Below, piece by piece: positions 27,075 to 36,569 of a stretch of DNA of 64,000 bases. Position numbers and translations under genes: made by a program. The DNA comes from Oleiagrimonas sp963817755 (GTDB taxonomy: Bacteria; Pseudomonadota; Gammaproteobacteria; Xanthomonadales; Rhodanobacteraceae): assembly GCA_963817755.1 (NCBI GenBank), contig CAWFPB010000003.1:930001-994000 (forward strand), in the 5' to 3' direction. Numbering within the stretch: the stretch's first letter is position 1; every line of letters starts with the position of its first letter. Under the pieces are notes generated by a model. The model did not search any database. It was given only the letters and a program-made list of their open reading frames with translations, and was not told the origin of the DNA.

Positions 27075-27569
27075 ATGCCCCAGACCAAGCGCACCATCAA
27101 GAAGTACCCCAACCGGCGTCTGTACGACACCGAGATCTCCAGCTACATCACGCTGGAAGAGGTACGCCAGCTGGTGCTGGACGGCGAGGACTTCGAGGTT
27201 CGCGACGCCAAGTCCGGCAAGGACCTGACCCGCTCGGTGCTGCTGCAGATCATCGCCGAGCACGAGGAACACGGGCAGCCGATGCTGTCCACGCCACTGC
27301 TGACCGGCATCATCGGTTTCTACGACGACCCGCTGCAGGGCCTGATGGGGCCGTACCTGGAACAGGGGATGCAGATGTTTCTCGACCAGCAACCCGAGCT
27401 GCGCAAGGAACTCGCGGCTGCCCGGGAAGCGTCTCCCTCGCAGACGCTGGAAGCGCTGATCGATCGCCAGCTCGAATGGCTGCGGACCTTGCAGGACGGC
27501 CTGCGCAAGAACACCGGCAGCGAGTCCGCATCGAAGTCGCGCACCGGCACCACGGAGCGAAACCGCTGA
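27075..27569 (+). CDS. phaR: Polyhydroxyalkanoate synthesis repressor PhaR
   Basis: DNA- and PHB-binding regulator of polyhydroxyalkanoate granule genes. The 164-aa protein has the PhaR N-terminal DNA-binding domain with the invariant IKKYPNRRLYDTEISSYIT, then the PHB accumulation-regulatory domain (LLQIIAEHEEHGQPMLST, residues 55-90). No phaC, phaB or phasin gene lies in the window. Confidence 0.93.
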   Translation: MPQTKRTIKKYPNRRLYDTEISSYITLEEVRQLVLDGEDFEVRDAKSGKDLTRSVLLQIIAEHEEHGQPMLSTPLLTGIIGFYDDPLQGLMGPYLEQGMQMFLDQQPELRKELAAAREASPSQTLEALIDRQLEWLRTLQDGLRKNTGSESASKSRTGTTERNR

Positions 27570-27649
27570 GTGCGCGGCCCACCGGCGGGGAAGGCCCGTT
27601 TCGCCAGGGCCGAACGACGACGCCCTGATTCATCCGCACGGGAAACCTG

Positions 27650-29050
27650 ATGCAACGACCGCCCATCACCATTGTCGGCGCCGGCCTCGTTGGCGCACTC
27701 CTGGCCACGCTGCTGGGACGCAACGGCCACGCCGTACGCCTGCTCGAGAAGCGACCGGACCCGCGCCGGGCCGGCTTTGCGGGCGGCCGTTCGATCAATC
27801 TGGCGATGGCCGAACGCGGCCTCAACGCGCTGCGCGCCGCGGGGCTGGAAAAGGAGGTCATGCAGCAGGCCGTGATGATGCGCGGGCGCATGGTCCACGA
27901 CCGCGACGGCACCACCAACCTGCAGCGCTACGGCGTGGACGACAGCGAGGTGATCTGGTCGGTGTCGCGCGGCGGCCTGAACAAGCTGCTGCTGGACGCC
28001 GCCGAACGCACCGGCGCCGAACTGCTTTTCGGCCAGGCCCTGGTCGACGCCGATCTCGATGCCGGCGAGCTGGTGCTGGCCGACGCCGACGGCCAGCATC
28101 GCACGCTTCCATCGCCGATCACCATCGGCGCCGACGGCGCGGGCTCGGCCCTGCGCACGGCGATGGCGCGCACCACCGACCTGGGCGAGCGCACCGACAT
28201 GCTCGGGCACGGCTACAAGGAACTGGAGATTCCGCCGCTCCAGACTTTCGATGCCACGCAGCGACCCGCAGCAGTCGAGCCTTCGGGCCGTTTCGCCATC
28301 GAGCCGCACGCGCTGCACATCTGGCCGCGCGGCGGCTACATGTGCATCGCCCTGCCCAACCACGAGGGCAGCTTCACCGTCACCCTGTTCCTGCCCAACG
28401 AGGGCCCGCACCCGAGTTTCGCCACGGTCAACCATGCCGATGCCGCCGAAGCGCTGTTCCGCGAGCAGTTCGCCGACGCGCTGCCCCTGATCCCCGACCT
28501 GCGCCGGGACTTCGACGCCCACCCCGTCGGCACGCTGGGCACGCTGTACCTGGAGCGCTGGCACCTGGACGGACGTGCGCTGCTGATCGGCGACGCCTCG
28601 CACGCCATCGTGCCGTTCCACGGCCAGGGCATGAACGCCGGCTTCGAGGACGCCGCCGCGCTGGCGCCGATGCTGGCACGGGACACCGACACCGCCGCCG
28701 TGTTCGCCGACTTCCAGGCACGACGCAAACCCAATGCCGATGCCATCGCGGCGATGGCGCTGGAAAACTACGTGGAGATGCGCGACTCGGTGGCCGACCC
28801 GCGCTACCTGCTCAAGCGGGCCCTCGGCCAGGAGCTGGCCGCACGGGCGCCGGAGCACTTCATGTCGCGCTACCGCATGGTCACGTTCACCCACCTGCCC
28901 TACGCCTACGCCCTGCAACGCGGCCGTGCACAGGACGCGCTGATGGAGCAGCTGCTGGGCGTGCGCGACGATCTCGGCGGACTGGACCTGGAGGCCGCCG
29001 CACGCACCCTGCGCGCGACCCTGCCGCCGCTTCCGCCACTGCGAGGCTGA
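27650..29050 (+). CDS. kmo: Kynurenine 3-monooxygenase
   Basis: FAD- and NADPH-dependent hydroxylation of L-kynurenine to 3-hydroxykynurenine. The 466-aa flavoprotein has the dinucleotide fold ITIVGAGLVGALLA, the KMO-typical RSINLAMAERGLNALR, the FAD-ribose motif LLIGDASHAIVPFHGQGMN, and a C-terminal membrane-proximal helix region. Together with nbaC it points to de novo NAD synthesis from tryptophan, as known in Xanthomonadales. Confidence 0.96.
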   Translation: MQRPPITIVGAGLVGALLATLLGRNGHAVRLLEKRPDPRRAGFAGGRSINLAMAERGLNALRAAGLEKEVMQQAVMMRGRMVHDRDGTTNLQRYGVDDSEVIWSVSRGGLNKLLLDAAERTGAELLFGQALVDADLDAGELVLADADGQHRTLPSPITIGADGAGSALRTAMARTTDLGERTDMLGHGYKELEIPPLQTFDATQRPAAVEPSGRFAIEPHALHIWPRGGYMCIALPNHEGSFTVTLFLPNEGPHPSFATVNHADAAEALFREQFADALPLIPDLRRDFDAHPVGTLGTLYLERWHLDGRALLIGDASHAIVPFHGQGMNAGFEDAAALAPMLARDTDTAAVFADFQARRKPNADAIAAMALENYVEMRDSVADPRYLLKRALGQELAARAPEHFMSRYRMVTFTHLPYAYALQRGRAQDALMEQLLGVRDDLGGLDLEAAARTLRATLPPLPPLRG

Positions 29051-29055
29051 CCCGG

Positions 29056-29505
29056 ATGCCATCGCCGCACCCCCTGCAGGAAGTGTTCCTTCGCACCAGC
29101 TACCGCGTCCGCCTGCCGCACGGCGGGAGCGCCGTGATCCGGGTGGACGAGCCACTGCCGGAAGACCTGTGGCCGCGGCTGCCCGCGGGCGATGCGTCGT
29201 GGGGCTTCATCACCGCCTGCAACCCGCGCGGCCAGACCCGCCCTCATGCCATCAACCGCCGCGCGATGCGCGCCCTGCGCGATGTCCTGCGCGAACGCGT
29301 GCCCGCCGCGGCCCTGAGCGCCGGATTCGGCGTGCTCGGCGGCTGGCGCGAACCCAGCCTGTTCGTGGCCGGGGTCGAATTCGCCCTGCTCGAGCAACTG
29401 ATGCAGCGCTTCGAGCAGCTCGCCATCCTGCGCGGCAAGGGGCATGGCAAGGCACGCCTGCACTGGGCGCCATGGCTCGAGCATGCTGAACCGTACCGAC
29501 GCTGA
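29056..29505 (+). CDS. DUF3293-like protein
   Basis: A 149-aa protein lying 5 bp after kmo. Segments WGFITACNPRGQTRP, SAGFGVLGGWREPSLFV and VAGVEFALLEQLMQRFEQLA resemble the DUF3293 family, whose role is unknown. No signal peptide, membrane segment or catalytic motif is evident. The frame is open further upstream inside kmo, but the ATG at 29056 directly follows the kmo stop. Confidence 0.82.
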   Translation: MPSPHPLQEVFLRTSYRVRLPHGGSAVIRVDEPLPEDLWPRLPAGDASWGFITACNPRGQTRPHAINRRAMRALRDVLRERVPAAALSAGFGVLGGWREPSLFVAGVEFALLEQLMQRFEQLAILRGKGHGKARLHWAPWLEHAEPYRR

Positions 29506-29591
29506 ATCGCATGCGTGGACCGCGACCCAAGGCCGCATGGACATGCGCACCCCCCCACTGACACAATCGACCGGTTGATTGCAGGACCGCG

Positions 29592-30230
29592 ATGACTCAA
29601 GACATTTCACCACCCGCCCTGCTTGAAGCCCGGGGCCTGAGTTTCCTGCGCCAGGACGAGCCGGTGTTCGGGCCACTCGACTTCCGCCTCGAGGCGGGTC
29701 AGATCCTGCTGGTCGAGGGCGACAACGGAAGCGGCAAGACCACGCTGCTGCGAGTCATCGCCGGCCTGCTGCGCGCGGACAGCGGACAACTGCTCCTGGA
29801 CGGCGAACCGCTGGACCACGACCTGTCGCGCGGACGGTTGCTTTTCCTTGCACATCACCTGGGATTGAAGGCCGACCTGTCGCCGCTGGAGAACCTGCGC
29901 GTGGCCGTCGGGCTGTACGGCCGGCGCGAGGACATTACGCCCGCCCAGGCCCTTCGCACCGTGGGCCTGCAGGGCTACGAACACGAACCCGTGCGCCAGC
30001 TCTCGGCCGGACAGAAGAAGCGCGCCGCGCTGGCCCGCCTGCTGCTGCTGGGCGGCGACCTGTGGCTGCTGGACGAACCGTTCGCCAACCTCGACCGCGA
30101 GGGCATCGCCCTGGTCAACGGTGTGATCGAGCGGCATGCCGCCGCCGGCGGCGCCGCCATGGTCACCAGCCATGGCGCGGTGACCTTCCTGCATGGCGAG
30201 CCGAGACGGCTGGAGATGCGCGCATGTTGA
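29592..30230 (+). CDS. ccmA: Heme exporter ATP-binding protein CcmA
   Basis: ATPase of the CcmABCD complex that releases holo-CcmE during system I cytochrome c maturation. The 212-aa protein has Walker A GDNGSGKTTLL (about residue 42), the signature LSAGQKKRAALARLL and Walker B LWLLDEPFANLD. It is the first gene of a nine-gene ccm operon; ccmB starts inside its 3' end. Confidence 0.96.
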   Translation: MTQDISPPALLEARGLSFLRQDEPVFGPLDFRLEAGQILLVEGDNGSGKTTLLRVIAGLLRADSGQLLLDGEPLDHDLSRGRLLFLAHHLGLKADLSPLENLRVAVGLYGRREDITPAQALRTVGLQGYEHEPVRQLSAGQKKRAALARLLLLGGDLWLLDEPFANLDREGIALVNGVIERHAAAGGAAMVTSHGAVTFLHGEPRRLEMRAC

Positions 30231-30913
30231 GGTCCGGAACACTCCGGGACGCCTGCGCCGCGGTACTGCGCCGCGACCTGCTGCTGGCCTGGCGCCGGCG
30301 CGGCGACATCGCGATGCCGGTGCTGTACGCGCTGATCGTGGCCACCCTGTTCCCTTTTGCCCTGGGGCCGGATGCCGTCCTGCTGGCTCGCGTGGCCGGT
30401 GGCGTGGTGCTGGTCACCGTGCTGCTGTCGATGCTGCTGGCCTTTGACGCCCTGTTCCGCCCGGACCTGGAGGACGGCACCCTGGAGCAGCTGATGCTGG
30501 CCCCGCAGCCGCTGGCGCTGATGCTGGGCATGAAGATCCTGGCCCACTGGCTGGCCACCGCCCTGCCGCTGATCGTGATCGCGCCGATCCTGGCCTCCAT
30601 GTTGCACCTGCCCACGCATGCCAACGCCGTGCTGGTGCTGTCGCTGCTGGTGGCCACGCCCTTGCTGAGCCTGCTCGGATCGGTGCTGGTGGCGCTGACG
30701 GCCGGCACCCGACGCTCTGGTATGCTGCTGGCGCTGATGCTGCTGCCGCTTTGCGTGCCCGTGGTCATCTTCGCCGCCGGCGCGGTATCCGCGGCCCAGT
30801 CGGGCCTTCCCTGGATCGCTCCGATCGCCTGGCTCGGCGCCACCCTGGCGCTGCTGGTCGTCCTGGCCCCGCTGGCCTGCGCCGCGGCCCTGAGAATCGC
30901 CATCGATGCATGA
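30224..30913 (+). CDS. ccmB: Heme exporter membrane protein CcmB
   Basis: Inner-membrane partner of CcmA. The 229-aa protein has six hydrophobic segments and conserved CcmB features: an N-terminal RRDLLLAWRRRGD, FRPDLEDGTLEQLML, and the LLVATPLLSLLGSVLVALT helix. It overlaps ccmA by 7 bp, so translation is coupled. Confidence 0.94.
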   Translation: MLRSGTLRDACAAVLRRDLLLAWRRRGDIAMPVLYALIVATLFPFALGPDAVLLARVAGGVVLVTVLLSMLLAFDALFRPDLEDGTLEQLMLAPQPLALMLGMKILAHWLATALPLIVIAPILASMLHLPTHANAVLVLSLLVATPLLSLLGSVLVALTAGTRRSGMLLALMLLPLCVPVVIFAAGAVSAAQSGLPWIAPIAWLGATLALLVVLAPLACAAALRIAIDA

Positions 30914-30958
30914 CATGAACCCGAAACCCCAACCGACTTTCCTGGCGGAGGACCCGGC

Positions 30959-31711
30959 ATGAAGTGGATTCCGCACTGGATGCACGAGCTCAGCTCGCCG
31001 CCGACGTTCTATCGCTTCGCCGGCGTCATGCGTCCCTGGTTCATGGTGCTGGCACTGCTGACCACGGCGATCGGCCTGTATGGCGGCCTGGTGACAGCGC
31101 CGGCGGACTACCAGCAGGGCGATGCGTTCCGCATCATCTACATCCACGTACCCAGCGCCGAGATGAGCCTGTTCGTCTACGGCGTGATGGCCATCGCCGG
31201 CTTCATCGCCGTGGTCTGGCGCATCAAGCTGGCCGAATCGGTGGCCATGCAGTCGGCCCCGATCGGCGCGGCCTTCACCCTGATCACCCTGGTCACCGGC
31301 TCGCTGTGGGGCTACCCGACCTGGGGCACCTGGTGGACCTGGGATGCGCGGCTGACCTCCGAGCTGGTGCTGCTTTTCCTGTACCTGGGCGTGATCGGCC
31401 TCTACCATGCCTTCGAGGACCGACGGCAAGGCGCGCGCGCAGCCTCGTTCCTGGTCATGGTCGGCATCATCAACCTGCCGATCGTGCATTACTCGGTCAA
31501 GTGGTGGAACACCCTGCACCAGGGCACCACGGTGCGCCTGTTCGGCGCCTCCAGGATCGAGGGCGACATGCTGTGGCCGCTGCTGCTGATGATGGCGGCC
31601 GTGCACCTGTACTGGGCCGCCAGCCTGTGCGGACGCGTGCGCACCGACCTGCTGTCACTGGAGAGCGGCAAGCACTGGGTCCGCGAACTGGCCGAAAAGG
31701 AGGGTCGCTGA
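30959..31711 (+). CDS. ccmC: Heme handling protein CcmC
   Basis: Transfers heme to CcmE at the periplasmic face. The 250-aa protein has six membrane helices and the tryptophan-rich WWD domain (WGTWWTWDARLTSELVLL, about residue 122), flanked by the two heme-ligand histidine regions (IHVPSAEMS and HYSVKWWNTLHQG). A GGAGG site lies just upstream. Confidence 0.96.
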   Translation: MKWIPHWMHELSSPPTFYRFAGVMRPWFMVLALLTTAIGLYGGLVTAPADYQQGDAFRIIYIHVPSAEMSLFVYGVMAIAGFIAVVWRIKLAESVAMQSAPIGAAFTLITLVTGSLWGYPTWGTWWTWDARLTSELVLLFLYLGVIGLYHAFEDRRQGARAASFLVMVGIINLPIVHYSVKWWNTLHQGTTVRLFGASRIEGDMLWPLLLMMAAVHLYWAASLCGRVRTDLLSLESGKHWVRELAEKEGR

Positions 31712-31713
31712 TC

Positions 31714-31947
31714 ATGGCATCGTTCTGGCACATGGGCGGATACGCCATCTACGTCTGGCCTTCCTATGCCGTGTTCTTCGCGGTGCTGGCGGCCGATTAC
31801 CTGGCCCCGGCACTGCGCCGGCGCCGCGTGCTGCGGGAACTGCATGCCCGCATGCAGCGTCACAAGGCACGTGAGGCCCGAAAGGCCGAACTCCACGCAA
31901 CGCCCGACCCGCACGCGGATCGGACCCCGACGTCACCGACATCATGA
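31714..31947 (+). CDS. ccmD: Heme exporter protein CcmD
   Basis: Small single-helix protein that stabilises the CcmABC-CcmE complex. The 77-aa product has one transmembrane segment (FWHMGGYAIYVWPSYAVFFAVL) followed by a basic cytoplasmic tail. It starts 2 bp after the ccmC stop and overlaps ccmE by 4 bp (ATGA). Position and topology decide the call, since the sequence is poorly conserved. Confidence 0.9.
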   Translation: MASFWHMGGYAIYVWPSYAVFFAVLAADYLAPALRRRRVLRELHARMQRHKAREARKAELHATPDPHADRTPTSPTS

Positions 31948-32420
31948 ACCCCAAGCGCAAACGCCGACTCATCATCGTCCTGCTGGCCGTGGCCGCCGCC
32001 GCGGTGGCGATCAGCCTGACCGTGTTCGCCCTGCAGCAGAACATGAACTACCTGTACTCGCCGACCGAGATCGACGCCGGCAAGGCCCCCGCCCACAACA
32101 CCTTCCGACTGGGCGGCGTGGTCAAGGAGCACTCGGTGGTGCGCGACCCGAACTCGCTCAAGGTGCAGTTCGTGGTCACCGACCGCTTCCACGACATGCC
32201 GGTGGTCTACACCGGGATCCTCCCGGACCTGTTCCGGGTCGGACAGAGCGTGATCGTGACCGGGCACATGGACGGCCACCATTTCGTCGGCACCCAGGTG
32301 CTGGCCAAGCACGACGAGACCTACATGCCCAAGGAAGTCGCCGACGCCATCCGCAAGGCCAAGGCCAAGGAACGCGCCGAAGCCGCCGAAAAGGCCGCCG
32401 CCTCGAAGGGAGGGCACTGA
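31944..32420 (+). CDS. ccmE: Heme chaperone CcmE
   Basis: Periplasmic heme carrier tethered by an N-terminal helix (residues 9-30). The 158-aa protein has an OB-fold domain and the covalent heme-binding motif HDETY, placing the ligand histidine at 123 and the tyrosine at 127. The C-terminal tail is a long Lys/Glu/Ala helix. Confidence 0.96.
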   Translation: MNPKRKRRLIIVLLAVAAAAVAISLTVFALQQNMNYLYSPTEIDAGKAPAHNTFRLGGVVKEHSVVRDPNSLKVQFVVTDRFHDMPVVYTGILPDLFRVGQSVIVTGHMDGHHFVGTQVLAKHDETYMPKEVADAIRKAKAKERAEAAEKAAASKGGH

Positions 32421-32423
32421 ACC

Positions 32424-34409
32424 ATGCTTCCTGAACTGGGACAAATGGCCCTGATCCTGGCCCTGCTTCTGGCCACGGCGCAGGGTGTGCTGCCGCTGAT
32501 CGGCGCCTGGCGCAACAATTCCTCGCTGATGGCCGTCGCCCGACCGACCGCCATCGGGCACGCGGTGTTCGTGGCCCTGGCGTTCGCCCTGCTGGCCTAC
32601 GCCTTCCTGAACTTCAATTTCTCGATCGCCTACGTGGCCCAGAATTCCAACCTGGACCTGCCCTGGTACTACCGCTTCGCCGCGGTGTGGGGCGCGCACG
32701 AGGGCTCGATGCTGCTGTGGGTGCTGATCCTGAGCCTGTGGACGCTGGCCATCACCTTGTTCAGCCAACGCCTGCCGGAAGTCTTCGCCGCGCGCGTGAT
32801 CGGCGTGCTGGGCCTGCTCAGCACCGGCTTTTTGCTGTTCATCCTGCTCACCTCCAATCCGTTCGGCCGCCTGTTGCCGCCGCCGGCCAACGGCGCCGAC
32901 CTCAATCCGGTGCTGCAGGATCCGGGCATGACCTTCCATCCGCCCGTGCTGTACATGGGTTACGTGGGTTTCTCGGTGGCCTTCGCCTTCTCCATTGCCG
33001 CCCTGCTCGGCGGCGAACTGGACAAGCAATGGGTGCGCTGGGCGCGGCCATGGACCAACATCGCCTGGGGCTTTTTGACCCTGGGCATCGTCGCCGGCAG
33101 CTGGTGGGCCTACGCCGAGCTGGGCTGGGGTGGCTGGTGGTTCTGGGACCCGGTCGAGAACGCCTCGTTCATGCCCTGGCTGGTGGGCACGGCGCTGATC
33201 CACTCGCAGGCCATCACCGAAAAGCGCGGCTCGCTGCCGGCCTGGACGGTGCTGCTGTCCATCTTCGCCTTCTCGCTGTCGCTGCTGGGCACCTTCCTGG
33301 TGCGCTCGGGCGTGCTGACCAGCGTGCACGCCTTCGCCTCCGATCCCCGGCGCGGCGTGTTCATCCTGATCTACCTGGGCATCGTCATCGGCAGTTCCCT
33401 GCTGCTGTATGCGCTGCGCGCGCCGAAGGTGGCCGGCGGCAAGCCGTTTGCGCCGCTCTCGCGCGAGACGCTGCTGCTGATCGTCAACCTGTTGCTGACC
33501 ACCTCGGCGGCCATGGTACTGCTGGGCACGCTGTTCCCGCTGATCGGCGACGCCTTCGGCTGGGGCCGCATCTCGGTCGGCCCGCCGTATTTCGGCTCGC
33601 TGTTCATCCTGCTGATGACCCCGGCCGTGATGCTGATGCCGCTGGGACCGTTCGCCCGCTGGGGACGCGCCGACGGTCGGGCGCTGCTCCGGATCGTGGT
33701 GCAGGCCGTGATCGCCGCGCTGGTGGTGGGCGGCATCCTGCTGGTCGTCCATTACCAGGGCGTGCCGCCGTGGCGCGCCATGCTCGGCGGCCTGGGTTCG
33801 GTCTACGTGCTTGCCGGCGTGATCGCCTATGCCGTCAAGCGCTGGCGCGAAGCATCACGCGGGAACCGCTATCCGGCCGAAATGCTGGGCATGCTGATCG
33901 CCCACCTGGGCGTGGGCATCTTCGTGGCCGGCGTGCTGCTGACCACGGCCATGAGCGTCGAGCATGACGTGCGCCTGGCGCCGGGCCAGACCGAGACCAT
34001 CGGTGCCTATGCCTTCCGCTTCAAGGGCACCGAGCACGTGAAGGGCCCCAACTGGACCGCCGACCAGGGCACTGTCGAGGTGCTCGAGAACGGCAAGCCG
34101 CTGACCGTACTGCATCCGCAAAAGCGCACCTATGACGGTGGCCAGATCCAGACCGAGTCGTCGATCAATGCCGGTGCGGTGCGCGACCTGTACGTGGCAC
34201 TGGGCGAGTCGCTGGACGACGGCGCCTGGGGCCTGCGCATCTACGTCAAGCCGTTCGTGCGCTGGATGTGGGGCGGCGGGATCCTGATGATGATCGGCGG
34301 CTTCGTGGCCGCGACCGACCGCCGCTTCCGCATACGCCGAAACGCGCAGTCCGAGGCGGCTACCGTCAGCACGGTGCATGACCCCGAAACCGCCGGAGCG
34401 CAGGCATGA
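32424..34409 (+). CDS. ccmF: Cytochrome c heme lyase subunit CcmF
   Basis: Integral membrane component of the heme lyase that attaches heme to apocytochromes. The 661-aa protein has about 15 hydrophobic segments, the WWD motif WGGWWFWDPVENASFMPW near residue 235, and the four conserved histidine regions. Length is typical. It lies 3 bp after ccmE and overlaps ccmG by 4 bp. Confidence 0.97.
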   Translation: MLPELGQMALILALLLATAQGVLPLIGAWRNNSSLMAVARPTAIGHAVFVALAFALLAYAFLNFNFSIAYVAQNSNLDLPWYYRFAAVWGAHEGSMLLWVLILSLWTLAITLFSQRLPEVFAARVIGVLGLLSTGFLLFILLTSNPFGRLLPPPANGADLNPVLQDPGMTFHPPVLYMGYVGFSVAFAFSIAALLGGELDKQWVRWARPWTNIAWGFLTLGIVAGSWWAYAELGWGGWWFWDPVENASFMPWLVGTALIHSQAITEKRGSLPAWTVLLSIFAFSLSLLGTFLVRSGVLTSVHAFASDPRRGVFILIYLGIVIGSSLLLYALRAPKVAGGKPFAPLSRETLLLIVNLLLTTSAAMVLLGTLFPLIGDAFGWGRISVGPPYFGSLFILLMTPAVMLMPLGPFARWGRADGRALLRIVVQAVIAALVVGGILLVVHYQGVPPWRAMLGGLGSVYVLAGVIAYAVKRWREASRGNRYPAEMLGMLIAHLGVGIFVAGVLLTTAMSVEHDVRLAPGQTETIGAYAFRFKGTEHVKGPNWTADQGTVEVLENGKPLTVLHPQKRTYDGGQIQTESSINAGAVRDLYVALGESLDDGAWGLRIYVKPFVRWMWGGGILMMIGGFVAATDRRFRIRRNAQSEAATVSTVHDPETAGAQA

Positions 34410-34951
34410 ACCGGATCCTTCCGCTGCTGGGTTTCTCCCTGCTGATCGGACTGTTCGGCTTCGGCATCTGGTGGAACACGCGCCACGACCAGCGCGAAGT
34501 GCCCTCGCCGCTGATCGGCAAGCCCGCACCGGCGTATGCCCTGCCGCTCCTGGACGACCCGGGCACGCACCTGACCAAGGCCGAGATGCTGGGCCAGCCC
34601 TACCTGATCAACGTGTTCGCCAGCTGGTGCTACGCCTGCGGCGAGGAACATCCGGTGCTGATGAAGGAAGCGCAGCAGCTCGGCGTGCCGCTGATCGGCT
34701 ACGACTACAAGGACCGGCCCGAGGACGCCAAGGCCTGGCTGGCCCGGCACGGCAATCCGTACAGCATGGTCGTGACCGACCAGACCGGCGCCACGGCGAT
34801 CAACTTCGGCGTCTACGGCGCACCGGAGACCTTCCTGGTCGATGCCCAGGGCATCATCCGCTACAAGCGCATCGGCCCGCTGACCCCGGAAGTGATCGCC
34901 ACGGTGCTGGAACCGAAGATCCGCCAGCTCAAACAACAGGACAAGCCATGA
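34406..34951 (+). CDS. ccmG: Thiol:disulfide interchange protein CcmG/DsbE
   Basis: Membrane-anchored thioredoxin-fold protein that reduces apocytochrome c. The 181-aa protein has one N-terminal helix (residues 4-23) and the active site WCYAC (Cys75, Cys78), with CYAC in place of the more common CPTC or CVPC, followed by EEHPVL. The cis-proline loop APETFLVDA near residue 143 is intact. Confidence 0.95.
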   Translation: MNRILPLLGFSLLIGLFGFGIWWNTRHDQREVPSPLIGKPAPAYALPLLDDPGTHLTKAEMLGQPYLINVFASWCYACGEEHPVLMKEAQQLGVPLIGYDYKDRPEDAKAWLARHGNPYSMVVTDQTGATAINFGVYGAPETFLVDAQGIIRYKRIGPLTPEVIATVLEPKIRQLKQQDKP

Positions 34952-35382
34952 AACGTCGCTACGGCATTCTCCTGCTGCTGGGCCTTTGCGTGGCCTTTGC
35001 CGCCCACGCCTTCCAGCCGATGCATTTCAAGAACCGGGCCCAGGAAGTGCGCTTCCAGAACCTGACGCGCCAGCTGCGTTGCCTGGTGTGCCAGAACGAG
35101 AGCCTGCTCGATTCCCGTGCCGACCTGGCCCAGCAGATGCGCCACATCATCTTCAGGCAGATGCAGGAAGGTCGCACGGACGCCCAGATCAAGCAGTACC
35201 TGGTCGACCGCTACTCCGATTACGTGCTGTACGACCCGCCGCTCAAGCCTTCCACCTGGCTGCTGTGGTTCGGGCCGGCGGCGATCCTGCTGCTGGGTGC
35301 CGGCGGCGTGCTGTTCACGGTGCGCAAGCGCATCCGGAACGCCGCCAAGTCGACGCCCGAACCCGAACTCGAGGACTGGTAA
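34948..35382 (+). CDS. ccmH: Cytochrome c maturation protein CcmH
   Basis: Short CcmH (CcmL/CycL type) that accepts the apocytochrome thiols. The 144-aa protein has a signal sequence (residues 6-21), the LRCLVCQNES motif with Cys45 and Cys48, a three-helix domain, and a C-terminal transmembrane helix (about 103-122). It overlaps ccmG by 4 bp. The TPR half of E. coli CcmH is a separate gene here (ccmI). Confidence 0.95.
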   Translation: MKRRYGILLLLGLCVAFAAHAFQPMHFKNRAQEVRFQNLTRQLRCLVCQNESLLDSRADLAQQMRHIIFRQMQEGRTDAQIKQYLVDRYSDYVLYDPPLKPSTWLLWFGPAAILLLGAGGVLFTVRKRIRNAAKSTPEPELEDW

Positions 35383-35425
35383 TGCCCCTTAGCCCCCTGC
35401 CTCCCCGGACCCGGGAGCCGAAGTC

Positions 35426-36505
35426 GTGAAGATCGGATTCATTCTCGTCGCCCTGCTGATGACGCTGGCCGCGCTGGCCCTGGTGGTCTGGCCCATGCTG
35501 CGCACCGGCCGCCGCCACGGCCGCCCCCGCCACGTGCTGTACCTGGCGCTGGTGATCGTGTTCGTGATGCCGCTGGGCGCACTGGGCCTGTACCTGCACG
35601 TGGGCACGCCCCAGGCGCTCAATCCGGCCATGCTCAAGCCCAACCCGGACGCCAACCAGATGATCGCGCAACTGCGCGAGAAGCTGGCGCGCAAGCCGGA
35701 CGAAAAGGGCTGGCTTCTGCTGGCGCAGATCTACACGTCCCAGCATAAGCTGGCCAAGGCACGCGATGCCTACGGCGAGGCGCTCAAGCTGGCGCCGGAC
35801 AACAGCGACCTGATGGTGGCCTGGGCCGAGACGGATGCCATGGCCCGCACCGACCACTACGTCAATGATCGCGCGCGTGCGCTGCTGCAAGAAGCCGTCA
35901 AGAAGAATCCGCGCAACCAGCGCGGCTTGTGGTTGCTGGGCATCAGCGACTACCAGCGCGGCCAGTTTGCGGATTCGGCCCTGACCCTGCGTCGCCTGCA
36001 GGTACTGCTGCAGCCGGACTCGAAAGTGGCCCAGGCCGTGAAGCTTCAGATCGCGATGGCCGATGCACGCGCCAACGGCAAGACCCAGCAACAGGCCCTG
36101 GCCCTGCTGCAGCAGGCGCAGTCCGCCCCCGCCAAGGACCCCGCGACCAGCAACGCCGAGGGCGCACATATCGCCGTGCACGTGAGCCTGTCCCCGGCGC
36201 TGCGCTCGAAGGTCAAGCCCGGCGAGACGCTGTTCGTCTTCGCCAGGGCCGTCAAGGGACCGCCCATGCCGCTGGCGGTGGCCCGCCTGAAGGCCTCGGC
36301 GCTGCCGACCACGGTCATGCTCACCGACGGCATGGGCATGTCGCCGTCGCTGCGCCTGTCCAGCGTGGACCAGGTCATGGTGGTGGCGCGCATCTCGCCC
36401 AGCGGACAGGCCATGCCCGCCAGCGGCGACCTGGAAGGCTCGGCCGGGCCGGTCTCCGTGGACGACACCGGAACGGTGAACGTCGTCATCGACCACACCC
36501 ACTGA
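35426..36505 (+). CDS. ccmI: Cytochrome c biogenesis protein CcmI (TPR protein)
   Basis: Apocytochrome chaperone completing the ccm operon. The 359-aa protein starts with two membrane helices (residues 5-25 and 39-57), followed by TPR repeats (about 85-210; KLAKARDAYGEALKLAPDN) and a beta-rich C-terminal domain (about 245-355; HIAVHVSLSPALRSKVKPGE), as in CcmI/CycH C-termini. It lies 43 bp after ccmH in the same direction. Confidence 0.9.
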   Translation: MKIGFILVALLMTLAALALVVWPMLRTGRRHGRPRHVLYLALVIVFVMPLGALGLYLHVGTPQALNPAMLKPNPDANQMIAQLREKLARKPDEKGWLLLAQIYTSQHKLAKARDAYGEALKLAPDNSDLMVAWAETDAMARTDHYVNDRARALLQEAVKKNPRNQRGLWLLGISDYQRGQFADSALTLRRLQVLLQPDSKVAQAVKLQIAMADARANGKTQQQALALLQQAQSAPAKDPATSNAEGAHIAVHVSLSPALRSKVKPGETLFVFARAVKGPPMPLAVARLKASALPTTVMLTDGMGMSPSLRLSSVDQVMVVARISPSGQAMPASGDLEGSAGPVSVDDTGTVNVVIDHTH

Positions 36506-36569
36506 ACGCCCTTGGGCTGGGCGGGCCGGCACGCTACAGTGCCGCCTTGCCCGCTTGCATGGACCGCGC